Origin: JAVBNT01 sp031551355
GTDB lineage: Bacteria; Vulcanimicrobiota; CADAWZ01
Assembly (NCBI GenBank): GCA_031551355.1
Contig: JAVBNT010000033.1
Location: 1 to 48,688, forward strand
DNA: 48,688 nucleotides
Reading direction: 5' to 3'
The notes beneath the pieces were generated by a model, which worked only from the letters and a program-made list of their open reading frames with translations, was not told where the DNA came from and did no database searches. Below are positions 16,044-24,095 of the stretch, piece after piece (the stretch's first letter is position 1; the number at the start of each line of letters is the position of its first letter). Both the position numbers and the translations under genes were made by a program.

Positions 16044-16697
16044 CTATAAAACCTCAGCCCAAGTATCGGAGCCAACCATAGCCGCATTGGCCTCATCAAT
16101 ATCAACGTGCATTTCCAGAGCATAATTGGGATTTACCCTTACAAGAACCTTTTCAAAAACCATCTCGCGTTTTCCGGAAATCCTTGCCCTTGCCCAATCT
16201 CCGTTTTTCACACCGAACTTTTCCGCATCTTCCGGTGTCATATGTATATGCCTTTGGGCAAGTATAAGCCCTTTTTCCAAAATAACGGTGCCTTTAGGGC
16301 CGACAACGGTTATCGGACTGGTTCCGTCAAGAGAGCCTGAATCTCTGAGTTCAACACCTTTAACTCCAAGAACGAAAGTATCGGAAAGCGAAACTTCAAC
16401 CTGAGTATACTTCCTTACCGGCCCAAGAATACGGACGTTTTGAATCGACCCTTTGGGGCCGACAATGGTCACTGTCTGCTCCGAAGCAAATTCTCCCGGC
16501 TGCATAAGATCTTTCATTCTCACTAGTCCGGAGCCTTTACCAAAAAGAATGTCCAAATGCTCCTGAGTCAAATGCATGTGCCTGTTCGAGGCGTTTACCT
16601 TAACCTTTTTTTCGAACAATTTTATATATCCCCCTTGCTGCATAATTGCTGTAACTACTTTTTCAACAATACTTCTTATAATAGTTTCATCGGTCAT
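16044..16697 (-). CDS. pduL: Phosphate acyltransferase PduL (BMC type)
   Basis: Converts acyl-CoA and phosphate to acyl-phosphate and CoA, recycling CoA inside the compartment; 217 residues. The N-terminus (DETIIRSIVEKVVTAIMQQ) is an encapsulation-peptide-like helix. Two PduL beta-barrel domains contain the zinc-binding histidines in NRHMHL (His40, His42) and QRHIHM (His150, His152). The end VNPNYALEMHVDIDEANAA is the usual PduL end, again with a His. It lies 17 bases after the HEAT-repeat gene and upstream of BMC-H. Product with this operon: acetyl-phosphate, usable for ATP by an acetate kinase, not encoded here. Confidence 0.94.
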   Translation of the reverse strand: MTDETIIRSIVEKVVTAIMQQGGYIKLFEKKVKVNASNRHMHLTQEHLDILFGKGSGLVRMKDLMQPGEFASEQTVTIVGPKGSIQNVRILGPVRKYTQVEVSLSDTFVLGVKGVELRDSGSLDGTSPITVVGPKGTVILEKGLILAQRHIHMTPEDAEKFGVKNGDWARARISGKREMVFEKVLVRVNPNYALEMHVDIDEANAAMVGSDTWAEVL

Positions 16698-16714
16698 AAT
16701 ATAAACACCTTAAA

Positions 16715-17926
16715 TCAAATACAACGCGGGGGTTTTTTACCCTGCTCCAGCCAATAGAGAAGTTTGGCGCCATGATGACGCACAGACTGAACATCGTCTG
16801 TAAACATTTGCTTAATATACGGTATAACCCTGTTGTCCTCAAAATTAGCCAGAGCATATGCCGTAAGCGTCCTTATGCGGTAAGACTTGTCTTTCATCAA
16901 AAATGTCAGCGGTTTGAACGCACGTTCATCCGGCGCATTCTGAAGAGCGCGTAAAGCAGCTTCCTTAACGGACTCGTCCCTTGAAAAGAGAGATTCTATC
17001 AGTGCCGGAACAGCACGTTTGTCTCCCAGTTCTTCAAGCACAAAGATAGCGTATACCTGTTTGTCTATCGGCAATGCAACCATTGCGTCAAGAATAAGAT
17101 CCACCACAATAGGAGATTTTATTTTGCCAAGCGCCATTGAGGCATAATGTGAAATAATCTCGTTGTCATCTCCGAGAAGGGCTACAAGTTCGCCCGCGGC
17201 CTCAGGATTTCCGATTGAACCGAGAGCCAAAGCCACCTGCATCTTCAGAACCGGAGATCTCGTTTTGCGCAGCAATGCCAACAGAGGTGCAAAAGCCCTT
17301 TCATCGGGCAGTCCCTGCAGCGCAATCGCGGAAAAATATGCAGACTTGGAATCTTTCAGTGCATCGATCAAAACCGGCACGGAAGATTCATTACCGATAC
17401 GGCCCAAAATATCAGCGGCTTCTTCTCTTACATACTTTTTCTCACTGTCATCAAGAAGTCTGTTTAGAACTTCCTGCTGCCAACCGTTTTTCCGCAAAAT
17501 ATCATAAAAATTAAGAATTTTATTTTTATCCGGAGCAAAAGACGTGTCCTGTGAATTACTCAATTTCAGTGAACGGTAATAATACGACAGTGAATCCTGC
17601 ATGCCGTTGGCAAGACGCTTACGTCCCCTAAGTAATGGCTGAGCTACACCTTTCATATTGCCTATTTTTTCAATAGCCAGTTCACGGCTCCATCTTCCGC
17701 CGATATTCTCTATAATTACACGCCCAAGATAGGCGCCAATGATACCGGAAGCAGTATAATAATGGCTCTTTCTCAGTTTAAAGAAAATAGAAATAAGGTC
17801 ATCGGCCACAGAAAGGGATTCTTCGGAATAATCAATTACAAGCTTAAACTTTTTCTCGACCATTCTCAAAAAATTATCAGAGGAAGATTCTAGTTTTTTA
17901 CAAGTATTAGCGTCAGCTCTGGCCAA
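16715..17926 (-). CDS. HEAT-repeat protein at the head of the BMC operon
   Basis: About 403 residues. The first 120 residues are helical and not recognised (VIDYSEESLSVADDLISIF; SGIIGAYLGRVIIENIGG). From about residue 160 a series of HEAT/PBS-lyase-like repeats follows (VLIDALKDSKSAYFSAIALQ; ELVALLGDDNEIISHYASMAL; ALIESLFSRDESVKEAALRAL), ending close to the C-terminus. Such superhelices bind proteins. The frame can open with TTG at 17980, but a GGAGG stands 5 bases before the TTG at 17926, which I prefer. Only 17 bases separate it from pduL, so it is probably cotranscribed and may assist compartment assembly or positioning; this is inference. Confidence 0.75.
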   Translation of the reverse strand: MARADANTCKKLESSSDNFLRMVEKKFKLVIDYSEESLSVADDLISIFFKLRKSHYYTASGIIGAYLGRVIIENIGGRWSRELAIEKIGNMKGVAQPLLRGRKRLANGMQDSLSYYYRSLKLSNSQDTSFAPDKNKILNFYDILRKNGWQQEVLNRLLDDSEKKYVREEAADILGRIGNESSVPVLIDALKDSKSAYFSAIALQGLPDERAFAPLLALLRKTRSPVLKMQVALALGSIGNPEAAGELVALLGDDNEIISHYASMALGKIKSPIVVDLILDAMVALPIDKQVYAIFVLEELGDKRAVPALIESLFSRDESVKEAALRALQNAPDERAFKPLTFLMKDKSYRIRTLTAYALANFEDNRVIPYIKQMFTDDVQSVRHHGAKLLYWLEQGKKPPRCI

Positions 17927-18027
17927 ATTTGCCTCCGTTTTTTTAACCCCGTTACTTATGGGCGTAAAATAAGGAATCAAGATAAAATTTCGATTAACTC
18001 AAGGCCCATTCCTTCAAAAACGGAACA

Positions 18028-18056
18028 AGATTATTTTGTGTCACAAACTATGTGAA
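18028..18056 (-). promoter_or_regulatory. Candidate promoter and palindromic operator of the BMC operon
   Basis: On the minus strand TTCACA (complement of 18051-18056) and TAATCT (complement of 18028-18033) are 17 bases apart, a moderate sigma70 match. The spacer contains a perfect palindrome TTTGTG-A-CACAAA (18035-18047), placed where a repressor would block RNA polymerase. The gap 17981-18135 holds no gene. Confidence 0.35.
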
Positions 18057-18135
18057 GGTAAACACGGAGATGCTAAGAAAAAAGGTATTCAGGGAGCGCT
18101 CCATAAAACGGGCATTTTCGCAAAGGGCGGGACAA

Positions 18136-18924
18136 TCAAATAGCGGATGCAGAAACAAAGCCGTCGTAAACAGCGAGCGATATTTGGGCAACAGTTTCGT
18201 CTCCGTCATATTCATTCTTCAAATCCGAAGTAAAAACAACAATTCCATAAGGCGCCGCAGGCGCCATTACTATTGCGGCATCGTGCCTGACACCGGAAAC
18301 TTCGCCTGTTTTATTAGCAACAACTATTTCCCGGGGCAAATATTTGGGTATTTTTTCACGGTATTGCTGGCGTGACAATATTGATATGGCTTCAGCCGTA
18401 AAGTCCTCACTAAGCAATTCATTATTGTAAAGCTTAAATAAAAACATCAGCGTATCTGCGGCAGTTGTGTAGTTAAATAAATGCGGAGCTTTCAGCGGCA
18501 GCATAAATTTTTTATTAAGACAGGTTTCATCCATTCCCGCAGCGGCAATAAAATTATTGATCGCTTCAAACCCAAGAAGGTCTATCAGCATATTGCTGGC
18601 AGTATTGTCGCTGACAACGATCATAAGTCTGGCCAAATCCCTTAGCGTCAATGAAATACCAGGATGCATTTCAAGCAACACTCCGGCACCGTCAACAATA
18701 TCCGGTTGCCGCAAAACAACTTCGGAATCAAGAGAAACCACCCCGTCCAGGGCCTGCCTGAAAAGTTCTCCCAATATCGGCAGTTTTATTATGCTTGCGG
18801 CATGGAACCGCTGCGAAGAATTCAAATGGAATTCACGGCCGGTAATAAAATTTTTGACGGCAAAAGCTACTTTGCCGTCAATATGCGATGCAAGCTCGTT
18901 AAGTTTTTTTTCCAAGCTAATCAT
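18136..18924 (-). CDS. Class A beta-lactamase-like serine hydrolase without signal peptide
   Basis: 262 residues of the beta-lactamase/PBP fold. The three active-site motifs are present: SIIK (Ser44, Lys47), SDN (105-107) and KTG (205-207). The omega loop (residues 138-155) lacks the E..xN motif: Asn151 aligns with Asn170, but the Glu166 position is Pro147. No signal peptide is seen, as residues 1-20 are charged (MISLEKKLNELASHIDGKVA). It may therefore be a penicillin-binding esterase or peptidase-like protein, not a working drug-resistance enzyme. It lies 37 bases after the zinc-ribbon gene and likely belongs to the greA-lysS transcript. Confidence 0.75.
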   Translation of the reverse strand: MISLEKKLNELASHIDGKVAFAVKNFITGREFHLNSSQRFHAASIIKLPILGELFRQALDGVVSLDSEVVLRQPDIVDGAGVLLEMHPGISLTLRDLARLMIVVSDNTASNMLIDLLGFEAINNFIAAAGMDETCLNKKFMLPLKAPHLFNYTTAADTLMFLFKLYNNELLSEDFTAEAISILSRQQYREKIPKYLPREIVVANKTGEVSGVRHDAAIVMAPAAPYGIVVFTSDLKNEYDGDETVAQISLAVYDGFVSASAI

Positions 18925-18961
18925 AAATTCACACGAACGGAAGCCGACCTGACGTCAGAGA

Positions 18962-19372
18962 CTACTTGTCCTCAATCAGTCCTTCCTCTTCCTCGTCTTC
19001 CTCATCTTCTTCATCCGCAACAATTTCTTCCATATCAACCGGCCGTCCGGTACTCTCCGTATACGTATTCACAACAGAGAAAGCAAGATCCATTGACCCC
19101 TGGCTGACAAGGATCTCTCCCCAGGCATCATCCTCACAGGAATAGAGACTTGAACCGTTACGTTTATAAGACTCTATTGCCGCCGGAATGCCGTGATTCT
19201 CCAGCAGATCCTTGATACAATAAGCTTCCGTTTCATCGGAAACAGTGACCAGGGACACAAACCCCCTGCTTTCATCAGAATCCAAATCAATAATATCCTC
19301 AAGTTCGGCCCCGCAATAAGGGCAATTAATATCGCCAACAATAACTTCTTCAAAACAGTCTGGACATTTCAT
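18962..19372 (-). CDS. Zinc-ribbon plus DUF2007-like protein with acidic tail
   Basis: 136 residues. The N-terminus is a zinc ribbon (Cys3, Cys6, Cys17, Cys20 in CPDC...CPYC). Residues about 38-105 match the DUF2007 'signal transducing' type (SLVTVSDETEAYCIKDLLENHGIPA ... WGEILVSQGSMDLAFSVV, spread over the domain). The last 25 residues are almost all Glu and Asp, encoded by a near-simple repeat at about 18965-19025. GGAGG precedes the ATG. Function unknown; probably a small cytosolic adaptor. It follows lysS on the same strand with 84 bases between. Confidence 0.7.
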   Translation of the reverse strand: MKCPDCFEEVIVGDINCPYCGAELEDIIDLDSDESRGFVSLVTVSDETEAYCIKDLLENHGIPAAIESYKRNGSSLYSCEDDAWGEILVSQGSMDLAFSVVNTYTESTGRPVDMEEIVADEEDEEDEEEEGLIEDK

Positions 19373-19456
19373 CCGGTAAAACCTCCAACGGCATTATGCG
19401 GCTTGACAGGGCTGTCACCCTGTATATTCCATGTGGTATATCTATACAAAAAAATA

Positions 19457-20968
19457 TTACTTCAATTTCATTGCAGGAAACAAAATTACATCTCTGATGG
19501 AAGACGAATCGGTAAACAGCATTGCAAGCCTGTCGATTCCTATACCAATACCGCCTGTAGGCGGCATGCCATACTCAAGGGCACAAAGAAAATCCTCATC
19601 AAGCGGATGGGCCTCTTCATCTCCATGGTCCTTAAGTTTCATCTGGTATTCAAATCTTTCACGCTGATCAAGAGGATCGTTTATCTCCGAAAAAGCATTG
19701 GCAACTTCAAAGCCATTGATAAAAAGTTCAAATCTGTCCGTAAGCAAAGGGTCTTCTTTTTTCTTTTTCGCAAGCGGAGATATCTCTACAGGATAATCTA
19801 TTATAAAAACCGGTTGCTGAAGATTCGTTTCAACAACGGCATCAAACACCTTTTCTATAAAGTGTCCGACCTCCTCTCCCGGTTTGTAGGGCAGTTTAAG
19901 TTTAGCGGCAATCTCAGGAGCTTTCGAAGCATCTCTAAGGTCGGCAAGGGAAACGCCTCCGTACTTGAGAAAGGCATCGTTCATTGTCAGGCGTTCAAAC
20001 GGAGTTTTTATACAAATCTCCTTACCCTGGTAAGTTATCACATCTCCGGAACCGAGACGCTGCGCTACGGCGGAAATAATATTCTCCACCAGAGCCATCA
20101 TCCCGTGGTAGTCGGAATAAGCTTCATATATTTCAATGGTGGTAAACTCCGGATTGTGTTTTGTGGAAACGCCTTCATTGCGAAATAGACGCCCAAGTTC
20201 ATAAACTTTTTCCAGGCCGCCGACAATACACCTTTTCAGGTGGAGTTCAGTCGCTATACGCAGATACAAATCCACATCAAGCGCATTGTGATGCGTTACA
20301 AAAGGTCTGGCAGCAGCTCCTCCAGCAATATTACTCATACATGGAGTTTCCACCTCATAAAACCCGTTAGAATTAAGATAATTGCGTATAGCGGCAATCA
20401 TCAGACTTCTTTTGATAAATGTATTCCTGGAATCCTCTTCAGCAATAAGATCTATATAGCGCTGGCGGTAGCGGATCTCCACATCCTTGAGACCATGCCA
20501 TTTTTCCGGCATCGGGTGCAAAGACTTAGACAAAAACGTAAGTGAAGAGGCACCGACAGTGAGTTCACCGGTTTTTGTTCGGAACATATTTCCCGACACT
20601 CCGATAATATCGCCCAAATCACAGTTTTTGAGCAAAGCAAAGCCATCGTCACCAAGGACGTCTTTTCTAAAGTAAACCTGAACGCTGCCGTAAACATCTG
20701 ACAGATTAACAAATGATGTCTTTCCGTGAGATCTTACAGATACAATCCTTCCGGCAACAGCAACAACGCCTGTCCCTTCCTGGCCTGTTTCAAGAGAGGA
20801 ATATTGCTCTTTCAACGTCATTGTATTGTGGGAACGCTCAAATCTTGTACCGTAAGGATCAACACCCAAGTCCCTGATAGCGTTCATTTTCGAGACTCTT
20901 TCCAGCTCCTGATCCCCTCTCAAAGAAGGCGGCAATGTTGTTGAAGATGAATTAACAGCCGATTCCAT
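19457..20968 (-). CDS. lysS: Lysyl-tRNA synthetase, class II
   Basis: Charges tRNA-Lys; 503 residues, the usual length. The N-terminal OB-fold anticodon-binding domain (VAGRIVSVRSHGKTSFVNL) is followed by the class II core: motif 1 (FIKRSLMIAAIRNYLNSNGFYEVETP), motif 2 (GLEKVYELGRLFRNEG with FTTIEIYEAY) and motif 3 (GIGIGIDRLAMLF) near the C-terminus. A GGAGG lies 5 bases before the ATG. It follows greA (61-base gap), an order common in Firmicutes and relatives. Confidence 0.97.
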   Translation of the reverse strand: MESAVNSSSTTLPPSLRGDQELERVSKMNAIRDLGVDPYGTRFERSHNTMTLKEQYSSLETGQEGTGVVAVAGRIVSVRSHGKTSFVNLSDVYGSVQVYFRKDVLGDDGFALLKNCDLGDIIGVSGNMFRTKTGELTVGASSLTFLSKSLHPMPEKWHGLKDVEIRYRQRYIDLIAEEDSRNTFIKRSLMIAAIRNYLNSNGFYEVETPCMSNIAGGAAARPFVTHHNALDVDLYLRIATELHLKRCIVGGLEKVYELGRLFRNEGVSTKHNPEFTTIEIYEAYSDYHGMMALVENIISAVAQRLGSGDVITYQGKEICIKTPFERLTMNDAFLKYGGVSLADLRDASKAPEIAAKLKLPYKPGEEVGHFIEKVFDAVVETNLQQPVFIIDYPVEISPLAKKKKEDPLLTDRFELFINGFEVANAFSEINDPLDQRERFEYQMKLKDHGDEEAHPLDEDFLCALEYGMPPTGGIGIGIDRLAMLFTDSSSIRDVILFPAMKLK

Positions 20969-21029
20969 AAATTCCTCCGGATATATTACAATAAGTCAAA
21001 TAAAAAAACGATTGACCGCACAGCGTGTG

Positions 21030-21542
21030 TTAAGCCGATGCGGATGCCGAATCAAAATGTTTCTGAAAAATTCTTTTGACCTGATATGAAACTTTGCCGC
21101 TCGGCACATCCACTTCTATTTTTGCTCCGAGCTCGGCACCGATCAAAGCAGCGCCCACAGGCGATTCATTGGAAATAAATCCCTTGGAAGGCTCTGACTC
21201 AAGTGAACCGACAATCGTATACTCCGACAGTTTGTTCGTCTTAAGATTTTTTATCGACACAGTAGAGCCGAGACTTACCCTGTCCTTGGTAATCTCTTTT
21301 TCATCAAGAACTTTCGCATAACGCAAAATGTTTTCAAGATTCAGTATTTCGCCTTCTATAAAAGCCTGCTCACTTTTGGCATCTTCATACTCGGCGTTTT
21401 CACTTATATCGCCAAATTCTTTTGCCTGCTTAATTCTCTCAGCAACACTTTTGCGATGGTGAGTCTTATAGTAATCAAGCTTATGCTGATATCTGTCATA
21501 AGCCTCTCTCGTAAGAACTATATCTTTTTTTGGTGCAGCCAT
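21030..21542 (-). CDS. greA: Transcription elongation factor GreA
   Basis: Stimulates RNA cleavage by backtracked RNA polymerase, 170 residues. The N-terminal coiled coil has the active acidic tip (GDISENAEYEDAKSEQAFIEGE) and the C-terminal FKBP-like domain contains VSLGSTVSIKN and ISNESPVGAALIGAELG. The frame opens at 21578, but an AAGGAGG lies 7 bases before the ATG at 21542, giving the standard start MAAPKKDIVLT. It is slightly longer at the C-terminus than E. coli GreA (158). It heads lysS; in other bacteria it also neighbours udk-mltG-ruvX, which here lie 13 kb away beyond the BMC locus. Confidence 0.95.
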   Translation of the reverse strand: MAAPKKDIVLTREAYDRYQHKLDYYKTHHRKSVAERIKQAKEFGDISENAEYEDAKSEQAFIEGEILNLENILRYAKVLDEKEITKDRVSLGSTVSIKNLKTNKLSEYTIVGSLESEPSKGFISNESPVGAALIGAELGAKIEVDVPSGKVSYQVKRIFQKHFDSASASA

Positions 21543-21591
21543 AAAGCGCCTCCTTACAAATTGTTTCCAAAACCGCAAAATCCAAAAAAGC

Positions 21592-22497
21592 TCAGTTAAG
21601 CACTTCTATCCTTGGCCTAAGCTCGAGCTTTCTGATCAAGTCCAAATATTCCTGTTGGGAAATATCCTCCCAGGGTTTGCCGAGAATCGAAACAAGCACG
21701 GCTTCAAGCACGTTAGTTCCGAAAGAGCGGCCGTTAAACTCAGGTGTTGTTGTAATAACACACGAAACACCGCGTTTTTTTAAATCTTCAATATCACTTC
21801 CGGTGACAGTATTGGTAATAATGACTTTACCGGGCAGCGATGCCGGTAAATACTTCCTGATAAAATGAAAGTCACCGGCTATATAGTCTGCCCACGCGTA
21901 GTGCTGAGGATACTTGTCTTCCGGAGCAGCCATCTGTTTTTTGCCCATTGGATATATGAATGCAAGAGGCAATTTTGATATTTCAGGAATAACTTTATCC
22001 GCGAATTCCCCAAGTTCATCAAGGGAATATATCGGCTGGTCCTTTCCCAGCGCAAACATGATATCGCCAAAGACCATGTTACAGCCTGCTTCGACAAAAG
22101 CTTCAGCCATGCCAAGCCTGTCCATGGCACAAACCATCAAAACATTTTTGTCCTTCAGAGGAAAACGCGGGTCTTTTTTAATAAACTCCAGAATTTCCGG
22201 TTCAAGGGTATTTTTAAGACCGCTTCCGTCAACGGCAGGAGTCTTTTTTAATATCTGCAGCAATTCAAGGCCTTCTTTTAAGGCATAACGGCCTTTCCGG
22301 GAAGAAAGAAAAACATCAAGACCGCCAAGACCAATAGCGTCGACTTTTCCGTCAAGCTGCACCAGTTCGGCCTTAGCCTTGCGTAAATCACCGTCAAATC
22401 CGCGGCGTTCAATAATAAAATTTTCACCCAAAAAAGAAGTTTCAACTTTATGATCTCTGGAAGAAGAACCGACACTGATACTTACAATATGCTTCAA
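21592..22497 (-). CDS. Conserved protein of the 'quinate 5-dehydrogenase-like' type, function unknown
   Basis: 301 residues, soluble, alpha/beta. Visible segments are VSISVGSSSRDHKVE at the start, AIGLGGLDVFL (about 55-65), TPAVDGSGLKNTLEP (about 87-101), MVFGDIMFALG (about 140) and VIITTPEF (with NGRSFGTNVLEAVL) near the end. I recall close relatives carrying the automatic name quinate 5-dehydrogenase, but no Rossmann GxGxxG or shikimate-dehydrogenase motif is present, so I do not assert that reaction. The start is TTG behind GAGG. It lies 26 bases after the acyl-ACP-reductase-like gene and likely acts with it. Confidence 0.5.
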   Translation of the reverse strand: MKHIVSISVGSSSRDHKVETSFLGENFIIERRGFDGDLRKAKAELVQLDGKVDAIGLGGLDVFLSSRKGRYALKEGLELLQILKKTPAVDGSGLKNTLEPEILEFIKKDPRFPLKDKNVLMVCAMDRLGMAEAFVEAGCNMVFGDIMFALGKDQPIYSLDELGEFADKVIPEISKLPLAFIYPMGKKQMAAPEDKYPQHYAWADYIAGDFHFIRKYLPASLPGKVIITNTVTGSDIEDLKKRGVSCVITTTPEFNGRSFGTNVLEAVLVSILGKPWEDISQQEYLDLIRKLELRPRIEVLN

Positions 22498-22523
22498 GGT
22501 AACATCCTCATTTAAAATAATAC

Positions 22524-23600
22524 TTATACAATACCTGCTTTACAGGATTTAACTTTTTCAATCATTTCGTCGGTAACAAGACGTTCAAAACTCCTGAAAC
22601 CGGCGAGAGCAAATCCCTGACGCCGGACTATCCCCGAAATCTCACGAACTTTATCTATCTGCAGCCCGCGACCGAGACTGAAAGGCTCAAAACGCCCCTC
22701 CATACAAAGGGCCATGGTTTCGGTCATACATGCAAGGGCTATATCCGGCTCAAAACCAAAGTCATAATTAAGACGGACTCCATCCGGAACCATCATCAGA
22801 CCGCCTTCAATAACAAGAACGTCCGGCCTGGCAACGGACACTTCACGGCAAACATCATGCGGAAGCGAAACATCACACACCAAAGCACCGGATTTAAGAT
22901 ACTCGGGCTTAATTATATCCCCGGAAGAACTGGTGGCGGAAATAACGATATCAGCAGACTTCAGGCCTTCTTCAACACTGTTGGAGGTAAGAACCTTAAC
23001 CCCTGTCTCGTCCTTTATTTCACCGGCAACACGCTCCAGACGCTTCTGATTGCGAGCTATAAGAACCGTTTCCGCAGTCTGATGGGCAAACAGTCTGGCA
23101 CAGACACTGCCTATGGAACCGGAACCGCCGACAACAGCCGCTCTTGCAGCCGTTAAATCGATATTAAGCCTCTGCGCAGCCGCCGAGGTCGCTTCCATAG
23201 CGGCGGCAATAGTAAAACTGTTACCGCTGGTCAAAGGTATGTCAGGCACCATTTTGGCAATATCAATACCGCCATTGCCGATCACGGAAGAAAAACCGCC
23301 CAAACCAAGTATCTGAGCTCCGCGCTCACGGGCAACCTGAACCCCTTCAAGCATTTTCTGAAAAACCTGCTCTTTAGGAAGCTCGAGGAACTGGTGCGGC
23401 AAAAGCGTTATACCAATAAACCAACCCTCAGCCTCTTCACCGTCGGCACATTTCAGGCCTGTTATATGCGAGACTTCATGCGCCGGGGTCCATTGAAGAA
23501 TTTTTTCAACAAGAGGCAACCGTTTGTTAGCAGCCTGAGGGGCGATTCTAATAACATCCCTAATATCAAGAGGATGGACAAAAAAAGCGAATTTACGCAT
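22524..23600 (-). CDS. Acyl-ACP reductase (AAR)-like oxidoreductase
   Basis: 358 residues resembling cyanobacterial long-chain acyl-ACP reductase over its length. The N-terminal part has LGLGGFSSVIG (98-108; ALGGFTSII in AAR) and SGNSFT (125-130; TGNTHT). The NADP-binding domain follows with VVGGSGSIGS (157-165), IARNQKRLE and SATSSSGDIIKP. The catalytic Cys of AAR is kept as Cys291 in ACMTETMAL, followed by EGRFEPFSLGRGLQIDKVREI split over 301-321. AAR reduces acyl-ACP or acyl-CoA to a fatty aldehyde. Automatic tools often call such proteins shikimate dehydrogenase because of the Rossmann domain. It is preceded by a START-like gene (23-base gap) and a class III aminotransferase. Confidence 0.7.
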   Translation of the reverse strand: MRKFAFFVHPLDIRDVIRIAPQAANKRLPLVEKILQWTPAHEVSHITGLKCADGEEAEGWFIGITLLPHQFLELPKEQVFQKMLEGVQVARERGAQILGLGGFSSVIGNGGIDIAKMVPDIPLTSGNSFTIAAAMEATSAAAQRLNIDLTAARAAVVGGSGSIGSVCARLFAHQTAETVLIARNQKRLERVAGEIKDETGVKVLTSNSVEEGLKSADIVISATSSSGDIIKPEYLKSGALVCDVSLPHDVCREVSVARPDVLVIEGGLMMVPDGVRLNYDFGFEPDIALACMTETMALCMEGRFEPFSLGRGLQIDKVREISGIVRRQGFALAGFRSFERLVTDEMIEKVKSCKAGIV

Positions 23601-23623
23601 TAAATACTAGGTTATCTCCAAAT

Positions 23624-24058
23624 CTATTTCTCAAAATAAGACTTAATTCCATTAAGCATCATATCGGAATTCTCCTTCACTTTTGAAACCAGTGTCGGCC
23701 CGATTAACTCTTCAAGGTGAGGAATTCCAAAATCAAAATCAACTCCAAGAGTGATTCTCGTTCCGGAATTTTCAGGAGCAAAACTCCAGGTTCCTTCAAA
23801 CTTATCAAGATCTCCCTCAATAAGCTGGTAGGAAATTTTCTTCGAAATATCGTCAAAGGAATCCCTTTCAATCCATACAATAGGAGTTCCTTCTATATTT
23901 GTAACCCATTCGGAAAGAGTTTCACTTTCCTTTCTCTCAATTACCTTAACACTCTCCACATCAGACATATATTCAGGATATCGTTCCATATCCTTGGCAA
24001 AATCGTAAACGAGATCCGGTTTTTTATCTACAAATATGGATGTCTCAACATATGGCAC
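23624..24058 (-). CDS. START-like (SRPBCC/polyketide cyclase-type) protein
   Basis: 144 residues. The pattern VETSIFVDKKPDLVYDFAKD (residues 3-22) with MERYPEYMSDVESVKVIER after it, then WIERDSF, LDKFEGTWSF, ITLGVDFDFG and a long C-terminal helix, is that of the helix-grip fold in the Coq10/aromatase group. These proteins bind hydrophobic ligands such as lipids, quinones or polyketides. The start is GTG behind GGAGGTG. In this cluster it could carry the acyl or aldehyde ligand between the reductase and the aminotransferase; this is inference from position. Confidence 0.75.
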   Translation of the reverse strand: MPYVETSIFVDKKPDLVYDFAKDMERYPEYMSDVESVKVIERKESETLSEWVTNIEGTPIVWIERDSFDDISKKISYQLIEGDLDKFEGTWSFAPENSGTRITLGVDFDFGIPHLEELIGPTLVSKVKENSDMMLNGIKSYFEK

Positions 24059-24095
24059 GGTAATACACCTCCAATAAGCTCCCTGTTGATTTACA

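Noticed and set aside
18136..18924. Antibiotic-resistance beta-lactamase
   Set aside because: No Glu166 equivalent and no export signal are visible, so resistance is not supported.
19193..20188. 331-residue open frame on the plus strand
   Set aside because: It lies wholly opposite lysS and the zinc-ribbon gene, has no ribosome-binding site and no protein-like motif pattern; it is a shadow of lysS codon use.
22524..23600. Shikimate or quinate dehydrogenase
   Set aside because: The Rossmann part alone is similar; the N-terminal motifs and catalytic Cys match acyl-ACP reductase instead.
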